DNA of 64,000 nucleotides from NCBI GenBank assembly GCA_030425385.1, contig JAUIAH010000025.1, positions 50,210 to 114,209 on the forward strand. The letters run 5' to 3'. Below the pieces are notes generated by a model that did not search any database, was not told the DNA's origin, and saw nothing but the letters and a program-made list of their open reading frames with translations. This stretch comes from Verrucomicrobiia bacterium. GTDB taxonomy: Bacteria; Verrucomicrobiota; Verrucomicrobiia; Verrucomicrobiales; DEV007. Positions 34,637 to 43,561 of this stretch are shown here, in pieces (position 1 is the stretch's first letter; every line of letters starts with the position of its first letter). The position numbers and the translations under genes were made by a program.

Positions 34637-37423
34637 TCACTCATCGAATTCGACGGATTCATTGAACTGGCTTCCATCGTTACTCGGGGCGCTTTCTTGA
34701 GCGGCGGTGGGTGGTTGCCTTGATGCTAGAATAGCGCGCATGGAGACAGGAATGGCGCGGGGCCAAGGAGGGGTTTGGCGGTCCCAGTAGGTGCGGTCTT
34801 GCAGGTCAAAGGTGAGTTTGTGAAAGGCTTTTAGATCGAGAATGTTGTCGCCATGGTAGGGGCTCGATACATGCATCTGTCCATCGTCAATCTTGGTGAG
34901 GTAAGCACGGACGAGACCCTTGGGATAGAGATGGGCATCGATGGCCATGCCTTCCTGGAACGGAATCGTCGATTTCTGATAGGGAAACTGGAGGTGACGG
35001 AGGCGGTCTAGTGGTAATGTGAGCGCACCGATAGGCGATTCGAAGCGCAATGGGGAGTCGGCATTGGGTAGCCGAAGAGCATTCACGCTGAAAGCGTCCT
35101 CATTGCGTAGGCGAATGAGCGGTTGCGTGAGGCTGCGGACCTCTTTGTCCGATAGTGGGGGATCGGGAACGACACCGTTCCATCCGCGCACCCGCACGTC
35201 AACGAGGTGCAGTTGACGGATACGGCCGTGTTGATGGAAGAGTAATCCTGCACGTGGATTTACCAATCCGTTAGGATCTTCCCAGATGTGGATCGGCTTG
35301 CCGTCGACGAGGAGGGCGAGGCGCGCGGTCTCGCGATCCCAGCACAGCGCAATCTGGCGCGTGCGCCGGAAGGCGTTGAAAGGAATGGTCACGGGGCTGC
35401 CCAACCGGCGCGTGGCGCCGCCACCGAACTGCGCTGAGAAACGCTCTAACTGCTCGTCGAGACGGCGATTTCGCAAGGGGTCGTCACCGTCGTCGGTAGC
35501 CGCGTTGGCTTCTTTGTCAGTGAGACCGCGATAGAGCGTCACCTGCTCATTCTCACAATGCAAGCGGTAGGTCGACGGCTGGACGGGACGATGGAGATCC
35601 TGGGCGAAGAGCGTGATGGATAAATCGAGGCGCCCAAGCCAGGAGAACTCGACATCCACGCGCCCCGACTCTGGCATGGGGACTGTGCGAGCGACGCTTC
35701 CTGGTCCGGTGCACAGCAGGCCCCCTTCGGCGTGCTCTGACCAGGACCCTTGCAACGGAGAGGGCGACCATGGGGACCATTTGCCCGGGCCTTGGAAATA
35801 GGTTTCGGAGGGCTCAGAGAAATGCACGGTTCGCACGACTGCTAGGGGAACCTTCATAGGCTGGGAAAAGGTGGTTTCGAAGTGAAGGAAGCGGTCGTCG
35901 AGAGCCGTCAGTCGACCAGGAAGGTCATCGCCACTGCGCAAGGCGAGTGCCGCGGGTGCGGGGGGAAGGGCGGTGGAGGGCGGCCATCGTACTTCAGCAG
36001 TGGCCTCGGGCGGGAAGCGCAGCGCTTCCTCACCCTCTCCCCGTTGCCAGGCAAGGCCGTTCTCAGCTGTCCACCCTAACAGTTTGCCGGTAAGGCGATC
36101 GCCATTCTTGAGAAGGATGGAACCCTTCCCTTGAGCTGCCGCATGGGCTGCTGGTAGCGAAGGGGACACGACAAGCCCCTCGACGTGAGCCAGAGGGATG
36201 AGTGTCTCACCTAACAACGCGTGGTCGAGGATGAGGGTGTTGGCGCTCAGCCGAGCATGTCCTTGGAGGATGCCGCCTGTGACCAGGTGAAACTGATAGG
36301 TGCTCGAGTCTCGGACTTCTTGTGGCTCTGCAAGGAAACGAGCGCCTCGCAGAGTGGTCAAGGGGATCTCGCCCTTCGGGTGAAGGACGTTTCCTTCCTT
36401 TATAGAGAAGTTTCCCAGTCGACTGGAGCCGTCTTCAAACAAGGCCTCTCCAACGGCGAGTGGGCGATGTGGACGTGTGAGAGAATTGAGGGCGTAGAGC
36501 CGGATATCCTCGACACGGACGGTGCCATTGCCATAGCTGGCGAAGAGGAGAGCGGAACCTTGAGGCGCGCTGGGTGCGGGATCGCGGTAGACGGTGTGTA
36601 GCTGGCCGTTGAGAAAGACTTGAACACGTTTCTCTTCGCGATCGATCTCAATGGCGAGGTGAACATGGGGTTGCTGAAGAAAGGTTTCCTGAAGGGCGCG
36701 ATTCTCAAACTCTTTGGTTAGATCAATGTAGGTGCGTGGGTGGTCACGCCAATAGCGTTGGCAAGTGAGGACATTGCGCGTGAGCTGAAGGTAGTAGTAG
36801 CTATCGCCCCCGTTGCGGGGATTGTCGGCGGCAAGGAAGACGTTGAGGGTGGGATCCTCGCTGAGCGAGACTTCGAACTCGATGCGAGCTTTGTCAGGAA
36901 AGGTGAGTTCGCGGCCCGTGCTGCTGTAACTTTCGGAAATCAAGCGCCCCTCTTCATAGCGCCAGTTCTTGCCGCGATAACCGACTGCCCATTCTCCCGT
37001 GGTTTGAGGGCCCTGATAGAGTAGTTGAGTGGCATTCAAGGCAGCCTCCAGTTTCACAAGGTGCGCCCGCGGAATCTTTAGGGGTTCGGTGAGGCCAATG
37101 TCGAAGTGGAGGGTCTCCTCATCGAGGCTCCGAATCACGCCGCGTAAGACGTCACCGTTGAGGAGCGTCGCGAGGAAGAGCGGCTCAGAGCCGCCCATGG
37201 GCCTCTGCTGGCATGGAAAGAAAGCATGAGAAAGTGTAGCGAGAGGAAAGATGAACGGCTCGGCGACTCCTGGATACCGCCATCCGCAAACGCCGCTCTG
37301 GGTGTCGAGCTGGTCCATGGTGCCACTGAGTCGATCCCCTTGGCGAAAGTGCAATTGACCGAGGTCGCCACCCAATGCCGGAAGGAGGCACGCGAGTGTG
37401 ATGAGAAGAATCCTAACGCTCAT
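34637..37423 (-). CDS. exported LamG-like protein with repeated GD-x-L-x-G beta motifs
   Basis: A 928-residue protein starting MSVRILLITLACLLPALGG (signal peptide). It overlaps the end of the upstream gene by 11 bases, implying translational coupling; a longer reading to 37801 only shadows that gene. Four short beta motifs repeat: FRQGDRLSG, LNGDVLRGVI, KNGDRLTGKL and RSGDDLPGRL, each followed by a hydrophobic strand. Two concanavalin/LamG-like domains lie between them (ARIEFEVSLSEDPTLNVFLA to VHLAIEIDREEKRVQVFLNG; GRVDVEFSWLGRLDLSITLF to ARLALLVDGKPIHIW). There are no catalytic residues, so it is probably a binding or structural protein. Confidence 0.7.
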   Translation of the reverse strand: MSVRILLITLACLLPALGGDLGQLHFRQGDRLSGTMDQLDTQSGVCGWRYPGVAEPFIFPLATLSHAFFPCQQRPMGGSEPLFLATLLNGDVLRGVIRSLDEETLHFDIGLTEPLKIPRAHLVKLEAALNATQLLYQGPQTTGEWAVGYRGKNWRYEEGRLISESYSSTGRELTFPDKARIEFEVSLSEDPTLNVFLAADNPRNGGDSYYYLQLTRNVLTCQRYWRDHPRTYIDLTKEFENRALQETFLQQPHVHLAIEIDREEKRVQVFLNGQLHTVYRDPAPSAPQGSALLFASYGNGTVRVEDIRLYALNSLTRPHRPLAVGEALFEDGSSRLGNFSIKEGNVLHPKGEIPLTTLRGARFLAEPQEVRDSSTYQFHLVTGGILQGHARLSANTLILDHALLGETLIPLAHVEGLVVSPSLPAAHAAAQGKGSILLKNGDRLTGKLLGWTAENGLAWQRGEGEEALRFPPEATAEVRWPPSTALPPAPAALALRSGDDLPGRLTALDDRFLHFETTFSQPMKVPLAVVRTVHFSEPSETYFQGPGKWSPWSPSPLQGSWSEHAEGGLLCTGPGSVARTVPMPESGRVDVEFSWLGRLDLSITLFAQDLHRPVQPSTYRLHCENEQVTLYRGLTDKEANAATDDGDDPLRNRRLDEQLERFSAQFGGGATRRLGSPVTIPFNAFRRTRQIALCWDRETARLALLVDGKPIHIWEDPNGLVNPRAGLLFHQHGRIRQLHLVDVRVRGWNGVVPDPPLSDKEVRSLTQPLIRLRNEDAFSVNALRLPNADSPLRFESPIGALTLPLDRLRHLQFPYQKSTIPFQEGMAIDAHLYPKGLVRAYLTKIDDGQMHVSSPYHGDNILDLKAFHKLTFDLQDRTYWDRQTPPWPRAIPVSMRAILASRQPPTAAQESAPSNDGSQFNESVEFDE

Positions 37424-38405
37424 AAATGGGCAGGTAGCGGTAGTTGAGCGCCATGGAAAGCAAGGCGGCCGCGGTGGCAAAGGTTTCTCCATGAGAACAA
37501 TCCCAGGAGCCATCGGCTTCCTGTTGCGTTTGCAGATAGCGGACGTTGCGCTGGTCCCAAGCTTCCCACACCTTGGGATCCCATTGGAAGAGGGCCTGTG
37601 CCATGTAGTATTCGTAATAGAATGGATAGGATTGATCCCGGTAATCAAGGTCTTGAATGAGGTATTGATAGGACTGACGCAAGGCAGGCGAGGGCTTCTC
37701 GTGGGCCAGCGCGAAGACGAGCAGGGCGATGGCGGTGCGCGGAACATTGGGGCTGCCAGCGCTGCTATAGCCGAAGCCGCCCCCTGCACTCTGACATTCA
37801 TTCATGAAGGCGAGCCCGCGGGCAATGGCAGCGTCAGGGACCTGGATCCCAGCATTGCGGGCGGCCAATAACGCGACCATCTGTGCGCCACTCACCGTCG
37901 TGTCTGCATCTTTGCTCTCCGGTTGATAGCGCCATGCGCCGCGTGGATTCTGTTCCTGGGAGGCGAGGATCAATTCCGTGGCTTGGCGCAAGGCCGGGCC
38001 TAGACCGGGCAGGTCCACAGCACCATAGGCTTCTGCGAGGGCGATGGTGGAGAAGCCGTGATTGTACATGCTGTCCCCCAGAAATCCGTTCGATTCCTTC
38101 TGCTGCTTGAGGATAAAGGAGAGTCCTTTTGAGATGTGGCGATGATAGGGGCCGGCGTTGGGGTCATCGCCGTGAGCGAGCATGGCCATCACTGCCAGAC
38201 CCACCACGGCAGGATATCGACCGTAGCGATCACGCCAACACCCCTCGGGCGTCTGGTTGTTTGTCAAATAGCGCAACCCATTCTGGTAAACGGCTTCCAC
38301 TTCGGGGCGAATGGGATCAGGCAGTCGCCGTGGCAGCCCATCCTCAAGTTCCTGTCCCCAGGCGGCGAGCCAAGGAATCGCGAGAAGGGGTAGCAGGCAG
38401 CGCAT
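37413..38405 (-). CDS. exported prenyltransferase/squalene-oxidase-repeat protein
   Basis: A 330-residue protein with signal peptide MRCLLPLLAIPWLAAWG and an alpha/alpha-barrel of repeated motifs: GLRYLTNNQTPEGCWRD, GLSFILKQQKESNGFLG, ILASQEQNPRGAWRY, GLAFMNECQSAGGGFGY and YLQTQQEADGSWDC. The QxxxGxW repeat is that of terpene cyclases and prenyltransferases, but the DxDD or DxTAE catalytic acids of squalene-hopene cyclases are not apparent. Exported members of this family are frequent in Planctomycetota and Verrucomicrobiota with unknown function. It is coupled by overlap to the LamG-like gene downstream. Confidence 0.78.
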   Translation of the reverse strand: MRCLLPLLAIPWLAAWGQELEDGLPRRLPDPIRPEVEAVYQNGLRYLTNNQTPEGCWRDRYGRYPAVVGLAVMAMLAHGDDPNAGPYHRHISKGLSFILKQQKESNGFLGDSMYNHGFSTIALAEAYGAVDLPGLGPALRQATELILASQEQNPRGAWRYQPESKDADTTVSGAQMVALLAARNAGIQVPDAAIARGLAFMNECQSAGGGFGYSSAGSPNVPRTAIALLVFALAHEKPSPALRQSYQYLIQDLDYRDQSYPFYYEYYMAQALFQWDPKVWEAWDQRNVRYLQTQQEADGSWDCSHGETFATAAALLSMALNYRYLPIYER

Positions 38406-38471
38406 AGGGGTGAAACCCTAGCGGGAGAGGAGAGAAGCGCCAGAAGGGATTGTCTGACAGAAGCGCGAGGC

Positions 38472-39083
38472 TCACGTGCCCCAGGCACCCCGGCGGGCGG
38501 CCTTGGCAGCGGCCTCCAGCTGGCGGAGATGGTTTTCAAATGCCTGGCGCGAGCTTCCATCAGGCATGGTCGTACCACGGGTATAGATGCGCACGAGGCC
38601 TTGTCGAACGAGGCGTTCGCAGAGCCAATCTTGCGAGTTGGGGAAGCGGACCATGGCATGCAGCCGATCACTGCTCATCACGCGTTCACGACGCGTGTAG
38701 ATTTCAAAGGGTTCCGTCCGGAGCCATTCGAGAGTCACCTCTCGGGCGCGTTCCCCCCAGGCAACGACTTCGTCCAGCGTGAGACCACCGAAGTAGGTGG
38801 CTTGGTGTCTGAGTCGGCTGGGGAATCGGGTGCTCTTCTCACAGGTGTCGACGAAATAGAGACGGAACGTGTGCACCGCGTTCCGATGTTGGATGCGAAA
38901 GCTATCACCGTCATTTCCCCGATCCTCGATCAGGCGGACAGCGGCGAGGACCTCGAAAGATCCTTCTTGGCGGTCGTCGCCGACGGGGGCGTTTGTCTGG
39001 TTCCACCAAACGATGATCCAGACCGCTGCCGCCATGAGCATGAACGGCTTTAGGGAGAATCGGCGCCAACGTCTTCGAGCCAT
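38472..39083 (-). CDS. thermonuclease-like (SNase fold) membrane-anchored protein
   Basis: A 203-residue protein beginning MARRRWRRFSLKPFMLM, with an N-terminal hydrophobic anchor (about 12-27). The OB-fold region has RLIEDRGNDGDSFRI, FRLYFVDTCEK and EIYTRRERVMSSDRLHAMV, and the C-terminal helix ends EAAAKAARRGAWG. These match staphylococcal nuclease homologues. Several family active-site positions (the Asp/Arg/Glu set) appear partly preserved, but I cannot verify catalysis. ATG 39083 is chosen over a TTG at 39116. Confidence 0.72.
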   Translation of the reverse strand: MARRRWRRFSLKPFMLMAAAVWIIVWWNQTNAPVGDDRQEGSFEVLAAVRLIEDRGNDGDSFRIQHRNAVHTFRLYFVDTCEKSTRFPSRLRHQATYFGGLTLDEVVAWGERAREVTLEWLRTEPFEIYTRRERVMSSDRLHAMVRFPNSQDWLCERLVRQGLVRIYTRGTTMPDGSSRQAFENHLRQLEAAAKAARRGAWGT

Positions 39084-39116
39084 GGCTGATGGTAAGAGCG
39101 TCTCGCAGAAACGCAA

Positions 39117-39145
39117 AGAGCCGCCCTGTCGACCAGGGCGGCTCT
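39117..39145 (-). terminator. strong 12-bp hairpin downstream of the HTH-receiver gene
   Basis: AGAGCCGCCCTG (39117-39128) pairs perfectly with CAGGGCGGCTCT (39134-39145) across a five-base loop. In the minus direction the stem is followed by TTTGCG, a short U-tract. It lies 42 bases beyond the stop of the regulator gene and before the start of the nuclease gene, so it should separate the two transcripts. Confidence 0.65.
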
Positions 39146-39186
39146 CCGAAATGCGTTACTCGCTATCGTTAGCGACAAGCGAACCG

Positions 39187-39747
39187 TTAGGAAACTTCAG
39201 CGCCTTTGTGTCCGAGAATCCGGACGGTACGATTCAGCTGATCGAACTCGATCGGCTTCTTGATTACCGTCACAGGACCGCCGGTGAGGATCTTACTCAG
39301 GATCTCGCTGTCTGGATAGCCTGTGATGATCACGATGGGCATGTCAGGATGCAGATCCTTGAGCTTCGCATAGAGCTCATCACCCGCGATGTCGGGCAAT
39401 TTGAGATCGAGGAAGACAAGATCAAAGGATTGGCGTTCCGCGAAGCTCAGAGCTTCCGCACTAGAACCGACGACGATGCGCCCGAAACCGGCCTTTTTAA
39501 GAAACTGTTTGAAGAGGGTTTGGAGAGCCGGGTCATCATCGACGACGAGGACAGTAGGTTGCCCAGCTTCTTCATTCCGCAGGATGTCCCGGTCGAGAAG
39601 ACTCCGTTTGATGCGCCAGCGCCCTCCAATCTGGATTGCTGGCAGTTGTCCGCGTTGGACAAGGTAGTAGACGGTTGGGAGAGGGATGCGGAGGTATTCC
39701 GCTGTCTCCTTTACAGTCAGTAGTTCAGGTTGTGCCTCGTTAGCCAT
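39187..39747 (-). CDS. response regulator with N-terminal excisionase-type HTH and C-terminal receiver
   Basis: A 186-residue cytoplasmic regulator. Residues 8-56 are a MerR/excisionase-like helix-turn-helix (LTVKETAEYLRIPLPTVYYL, GRWRIKRSLLDRDI). Residues 65-180 are a CheY-like receiver with acidic Asp70-Asp72 (VVDDDP), phosphoacceptor Asp114 (VFLDLKLPD), Thr142 and Lys164 (VIKKP). The usual order is receiver first. No histidine kinase is adjacent. ATG 39747 gives the natural start; the upstream in-frame candidate at 39786 falls inside an inverted repeat that may be its operator. Confidence 0.85.
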   Translation of the reverse strand: MANEAQPELLTVKETAEYLRIPLPTVYYLVQRGQLPAIQIGGRWRIKRSLLDRDILRNEEAGQPTVLVVDDDPALQTLFKQFLKKAGFGRIVVGSSAEALSFAERQSFDLVFLDLKLPDIAGDELYAKLKDLHPDMPIVIITGYPDSEILSKILTGGPVTVIKKPIEFDQLNRTVRILGHKGAEVS

Positions 39748-40112
39748 GGTCTTATTTCTGGTTCGCTGTGTTGCGAGTGTTCGCAATTCTGAAATCTATC
39801 GTTGAAGAAAGAGTAATAGCAAGGTGGTTTTTCAAAAACAGCTCGATCTTTCAGTAAATTCTCGTGATTCTTGTAGGAGTGACTCACACATCTGCGAATC
39901 ACCGGCGGGACTATGTAGCCAGTTGAGACAATGAAGAAGTGATAACCCGTTAGATGAGCGGGAATTTCTCAATTCTGAATTATTACCAGCAGGGCCCATA
40001 GTTGCGACAGAGGGAAGAGAGAAGCTTCTTGAGAACACAAGAAATTATGACATGCATAATATTGGGGGAAACTTGCGTAATCGGTAGGTCTTCTTATTCT
40101 AGTGGTGATAAT
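39748..40112. promoter_or_regulatory. AT-rich divergent intergenic region with an inverted repeat (candidate operator)
   Basis: This 365-base gap between the HTH-receiver gene and the divergent TPM gene is distinctly AT-rich. TTGCGA (39771-39776) and TCGCAA (39781-39786) form a perfect inverted repeat separated by four bases, 24 bases upstream of the regulator start, a suitable place for autoregulation. Weaker dyads occur around 40027-40040. No coding capacity beyond short shadows is seen. Confidence 0.4.
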
Positions 40113-40892
40113 ATGACAAATTTCCGAAAGTGGCAAACTTTATTTGTCTTTCTTAATATTCTAGGTGGCCTAATATCCACGAAGGCTGAAATGGAGCCGC
40201 TCGCACCGCGTCCGGCGACGGGCGTGCATGACGCGGCCGATTTGTTTTCCGAGGATCAGGAACGCGGTTTGGTCGCAGAGCTGCGAACGGCCCTCGAGAC
40301 GCATCGGCTGGAGGTCTACGTCGCCACCTACCGATTGGTGAAAGGGGAATCGATTGGGGAGCGGGCAGCGCGATTGCGCAATGCATGGGCGCGCAATCCG
40401 TTTGCGATGGTGCTCGTCTATGATGAGACCGTGGAGCAGATGTCATTAGTAGGCACGCGAGACTTGGAGCGGTTCGTTGACTCCCAACAGCTCTCTGGTG
40501 TGTTTCAGCGGGCGGCCGCAGTGGCGCGCGACTATATAAAGAGTCGGCGAGACGAGCACGAGAAGCCGGATCCAGGAGTGATGCTCCAGCAAGCGGTCGC
40601 GGCGGTGCTCCATGACCCTATTCTGACCGATCGGATGACGTTGCCGAAGGCTTTCCATTTCTCGCGTCCCATGTTTGGCCTGTTGGGTTTGTTTGTCTTT
40701 GCCGCTGTCTTGGCGGGTGTGGTGGTTGTGTGGCTGGAGCGGCGTTCGTCGCGCAAGCGCCAGGTGGATCGGCGTTGTTCCTACTTTCCCACCACGCACA
40801 TGGCCTTGCGCCTGGGGGCTCCCTACTCTGGTGGTCGGGGAATCTCGCTGGGCGAGGAAACAGCGGCTCGCACCTTTGAGAGGATGGTGTAG
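40113..40892 (+). CDS. TPM-domain membrane protein (YgcG-like)
   Basis: A 259-residue protein starting MTNFRKWQTLFVFLNILGG (signal peptide or anchor). A TPM domain (about 30-165) follows: VHDAADLFSEDQERGLVAEL, LEVYVATYRLVKGESI, and MVLVYDETVEQMSLVGT. One transmembrane helix lies at about 193-214 (MFGLLGLFVFAAVLAG...) with a short basic cytoplasmic tail. TPM domains in YgcG/Psb32 relatives are phosphatase-like folds of unclear bacterial function. Codons for roughly the first 27 residues are AT-rich like the upstream region, then composition shifts sharply. The next gene starts 10 bases downstream. Confidence 0.75.
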   Translation: MTNFRKWQTLFVFLNILGGLISTKAEMEPLAPRPATGVHDAADLFSEDQERGLVAELRTALETHRLEVYVATYRLVKGESIGERAARLRNAWARNPFAMVLVYDETVEQMSLVGTRDLERFVDSQQLSGVFQRAAAVARDYIKSRRDEHEKPDPGVMLQQAVAAVLHDPILTDRMTLPKAFHFSRPMFGLLGLFVFAAVLAGVVVVWLERRSSRKRQVDRRCSYFPTTHMALRLGAPYSGGRGISLGEETAARTFERMV

Positions 40893-40901
40893 GCTCGGCG
40901 C

Positions 40902-43559
40902 ATGGACTTGCGCACGTTTCTTGTCTGCCTCCTTCTCAGCGGGCATGGCTTTGGCCAGACCCTGGTCATCAATGAGTTGGATCCCGATCAATCCGGCTCG
41001 GACGACGCTGAATTCGTCGAACTCTTTGACGGCGGCACGGGACTGGTGCCCTTGGATGGTTGGGTGCTTGTGTTCTACAATGGCAGCAGCGATAGCGTCT
41101 ACCGGGTGGTGGATCTGTCCGGTCACACGACCAATGCGCAGGGATACTTCGTCGTCGGCAACCCAGGCGTTTCGAATGTGACGATCGAAATCGCGCCCGG
41201 CAGCACGGGCGCCTTTCAAAACGGTCCCGATGCCATCGCTCTCTATCAGGGGAACGCCGAGGATTTCGCCAATGGTGATCCCGTGACCACAGAGGGCCTG
41301 GTGGATGCAGTCGTGTATGGCACGGACGATCCCGATGACTTCGAGCTCCTTGACGCCCTCACTCCTGGGGAGTTGCAGGTGGACGATACTCGAGAGGAAT
41401 CGATGAGCAGCCTGCCCGACGGGGGCGATCCTTTCGATAGCGCGCGCTTTGCCCTCCAGGCACCAACGCCAGGATTTGCCAATGAGATCATCGAGAGTCT
41501 GACCGTGACGCTTTCCATGGCGGCTGTTTCCGAAGGTGCCGGTGCCGCTGGTCTACAGGTAACCGTTGCGCGATCGGGTTCCACCACCAGCGAGGTCGAG
41601 GTGAGTCTTTCCCTCGATGATTTTACGGAAGCATCCGTGCCCGAAACGCTGACGCTGGCGGTGGGGGAATCCGAGGGTGCTGTGTCGGTGGATCTCGTGG
41701 ATGATGCCTGGCCTGATGGAGACCAAGCGGTGTCGATTCTCGCGAAGGCTCCTGGCTACATGGACGGGACGGCGACGGTGACCGTCTTGGACGATGGCAA
41801 CGATGCCCTCACCTTGGCGATCAATGAGATCTACGCGGATGACCGCGACGATGCGAACGGAGACGAAGAAGGAGCCCTGGACGGTCCAGGCTTGGATGAG
41901 TTTGTGGAATTGCTGAACGTGACCGATGCCACCCTCGATCTCTCGGGGCATGCCCTGCGCGATGCCGTGGCTGAGCGGCATGTGTTTCCAGAGGGTACAG
42001 TGGTTGATCCTGGCTGCGCAATCGTGGTCTTTGGAGGTGGAGGCGTCGACGAAGGGAACAATCCGCTCTTCGGTGGGGCGACGGTGCAGAAAGCCAACGG
42101 TTCCAATGAGTTTGGCCTGAGCCTGAACAACGCGGGAGATACGGTGAGGGTGATGAACCCAGAAGGTTTAGAAGTGATCGGCTTCCGCTACGAGTCGGCC
42201 ACGGATGCGTCGTGGGTGCGGCAGCCTGACGGTGATGGCGCATTTGTCAGTCATCTCGACGCGGGCGGGCTCTTCTTGTCGTCGCCGGGATACACCATCG
42301 ATGGAGAACCTTTCTGCGCCCGCGAACTAACGCTCAGTGCATCCATCGATCCGCTCATGATCCGTGAGGATGCGGGAACGGCAGTCTCGGTGCTAACGAT
42401 TTCGCGATCGGGACCCACGGCGGCCCCGCTCATCCTGACACTGGCTAATGGAGATCCATCGGAAATTGCGATTCCTCTGACGGTCGAAATTCCAGCTGGC
42501 GAAGCTTCGGTCACCGTGCCTATCGATGCGGTGAACGATCGTGCTGAGGATGGAGACATTGTCGTCACCATCACTATCTCTGCGCCCGATTATCTCAACG
42601 GATCCGCTCAGATACAAGTGTTAGATGATGGAGATCCGCCTGCCGTTCTCGTCATCAACGAATTGGATTCGGATCAACCCAGCCCTGAGGACTTTGAATT
42701 TGTAGAGATTTATGACGGTGGTGTGGGTGGCCTGCCACTGGACGGCTTTGTGCTCGTTCTCTTCAATGGAAACAACGGCCAATCCTATGCGGCTTACGAC
42801 CTGGCGGGCCAGTCGACAAATGCGGATGGCTACTTTGTGTTAGGGGACGCAGAGGTGGCTAACGTTTCCCTAGCGGTGCCGTCATTCACCTTGCAGAACG
42901 GGCCCGATGCGGTCGCGCTATACCGCGCCTTTCGGAGTGACTTCCCCAACGGCTCGTTTCCCTTCGAGCAGGGATTGGTGGATGCGGTCGTGTATGGGAC
43001 CGAGGATGAAGACGCGGTGGATCTGTTAGATGTGTTGACTCCGGACCAGCCTCAAGTCAATGAAGGGGTCTCCAACAATACAGACTCCATCGGGCGGCAG
43101 TCCGATGGTGGTGATCCCTTTCAATCTAGCGGATACACCACGCAGTTTCCCAGCCCTGGTGCTGCCAATGGCTCCGTGCGTCCGACTGAATCGGGATATG
43201 CCAATTGGGCCGCGGCATTCCAGAGTGCCATCGGCGACCCAGATGATGATCCAGATGATGACGGCCTTGCGAATGGCCTTGAGTACGCCTTGTCCACCGA
43301 TCCGGAGGTGGCGAGCAACTTGCCTCTCCGCGGAGCGTGTGATGGCGAGGCCTTTGTCTATCACTTACCTTTCGGCGGCGAAGGGATCCCAGATGATGTC
43401 GTCCTCGTTTATGAAGGCTCTTATGACCTTGAGAATTGGGCAGTGCTGGAGCCTTCGGAGACGGCTATTGAGGAGGACGAACAACAGGTCCGCTTCGAGG
43501 ATTTCTTGACGGACGAGGCTCCGGGCTTCATTCGGTTAGGAGTTCGCATCCAGCCCTGA
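40902..43559 (+). CDS. exported lamin-tail / Calx-beta-like repeat protein
   Basis: An 885-residue protein with a signal peptide (MDLRTFLVCLLLSGHGFG). Layout: lamin-tail-like domain (about 20-190, LVINELDPDQ), Calx-beta-like domain (about 195-300), second lamin-tail domain (about 303-470, LAINEIYADD), second Calx-beta-like domain (about 473-585) and a third lamin-tail domain (about 585-765) closely resembling the first (LVINELDSDQ). The end has an Asp-rich calcium-type loop with GLEYALSTDP and a tail ending FIRLGVRIQP. Probably a surface adhesin or matrix protein. It sits between the TPM gene and holA with very short gaps, so it is likely co-transcribed. Confidence 0.78.
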   Translation: MDLRTFLVCLLLSGHGFGQTLVINELDPDQSGSDDAEFVELFDGGTGLVPLDGWVLVFYNGSSDSVYRVVDLSGHTTNAQGYFVVGNPGVSNVTIEIAPGSTGAFQNGPDAIALYQGNAEDFANGDPVTTEGLVDAVVYGTDDPDDFELLDALTPGELQVDDTREESMSSLPDGGDPFDSARFALQAPTPGFANEIIESLTVTLSMAAVSEGAGAAGLQVTVARSGSTTSEVEVSLSLDDFTEASVPETLTLAVGESEGAVSVDLVDDAWPDGDQAVSILAKAPGYMDGTATVTVLDDGNDALTLAINEIYADDRDDANGDEEGALDGPGLDEFVELLNVTDATLDLSGHALRDAVAERHVFPEGTVVDPGCAIVVFGGGGVDEGNNPLFGGATVQKANGSNEFGLSLNNAGDTVRVMNPEGLEVIGFRYESATDASWVRQPDGDGAFVSHLDAGGLFLSSPGYTIDGEPFCARELTLSASIDPLMIREDAGTAVSVLTISRSGPTAAPLILTLANGDPSEIAIPLTVEIPAGEASVTVPIDAVNDRAEDGDIVVTITISAPDYLNGSAQIQVLDDGDPPAVLVINELDSDQPSPEDFEFVEIYDGGVGGLPLDGFVLVLFNGNNGQSYAAYDLAGQSTNADGYFVLGDAEVANVSLAVPSFTLQNGPDAVALYRAFRSDFPNGSFPFEQGLVDAVVYGTEDEDAVDLLDVLTPDQPQVNEGVSNNTDSIGRQSDGGDPFQSSGYTTQFPSPGAANGSVRPTESGYANWAAAFQSAIGDPDDDPDDDGLANGLEYALSTDPEVASNLPLRGACDGEAFVYHLPFGGEGIPDDVVLVYEGSYDLENWAVLEPSETAIEEDEQQVRFEDFLTDEAPGFIRLGVRIQP

Positions 43560-43561
43560 GC

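Noticed and set aside
34637..37801. A 1,054-codon version of the LamG-like gene
   Set aside because: The extra 126 codons overlap the prenyltransferase-repeat gene and lack a signal peptide at the start; ATG 37423 begins with a clean one.
38869..39723. A 284-codon plus-strand open frame
   Set aside because: It is antisense to the clearly conserved HTH-receiver and nuclease-like genes and has no recognisable domain or ribosome-binding site.
40446..41219. A 257-codon minus-strand open frame
   Set aside because: Lies opposite the TPM and lamin-tail genes, whose frames show clear family motifs; its translation is low-complexity His/Arg-rich typical of shadow frames.
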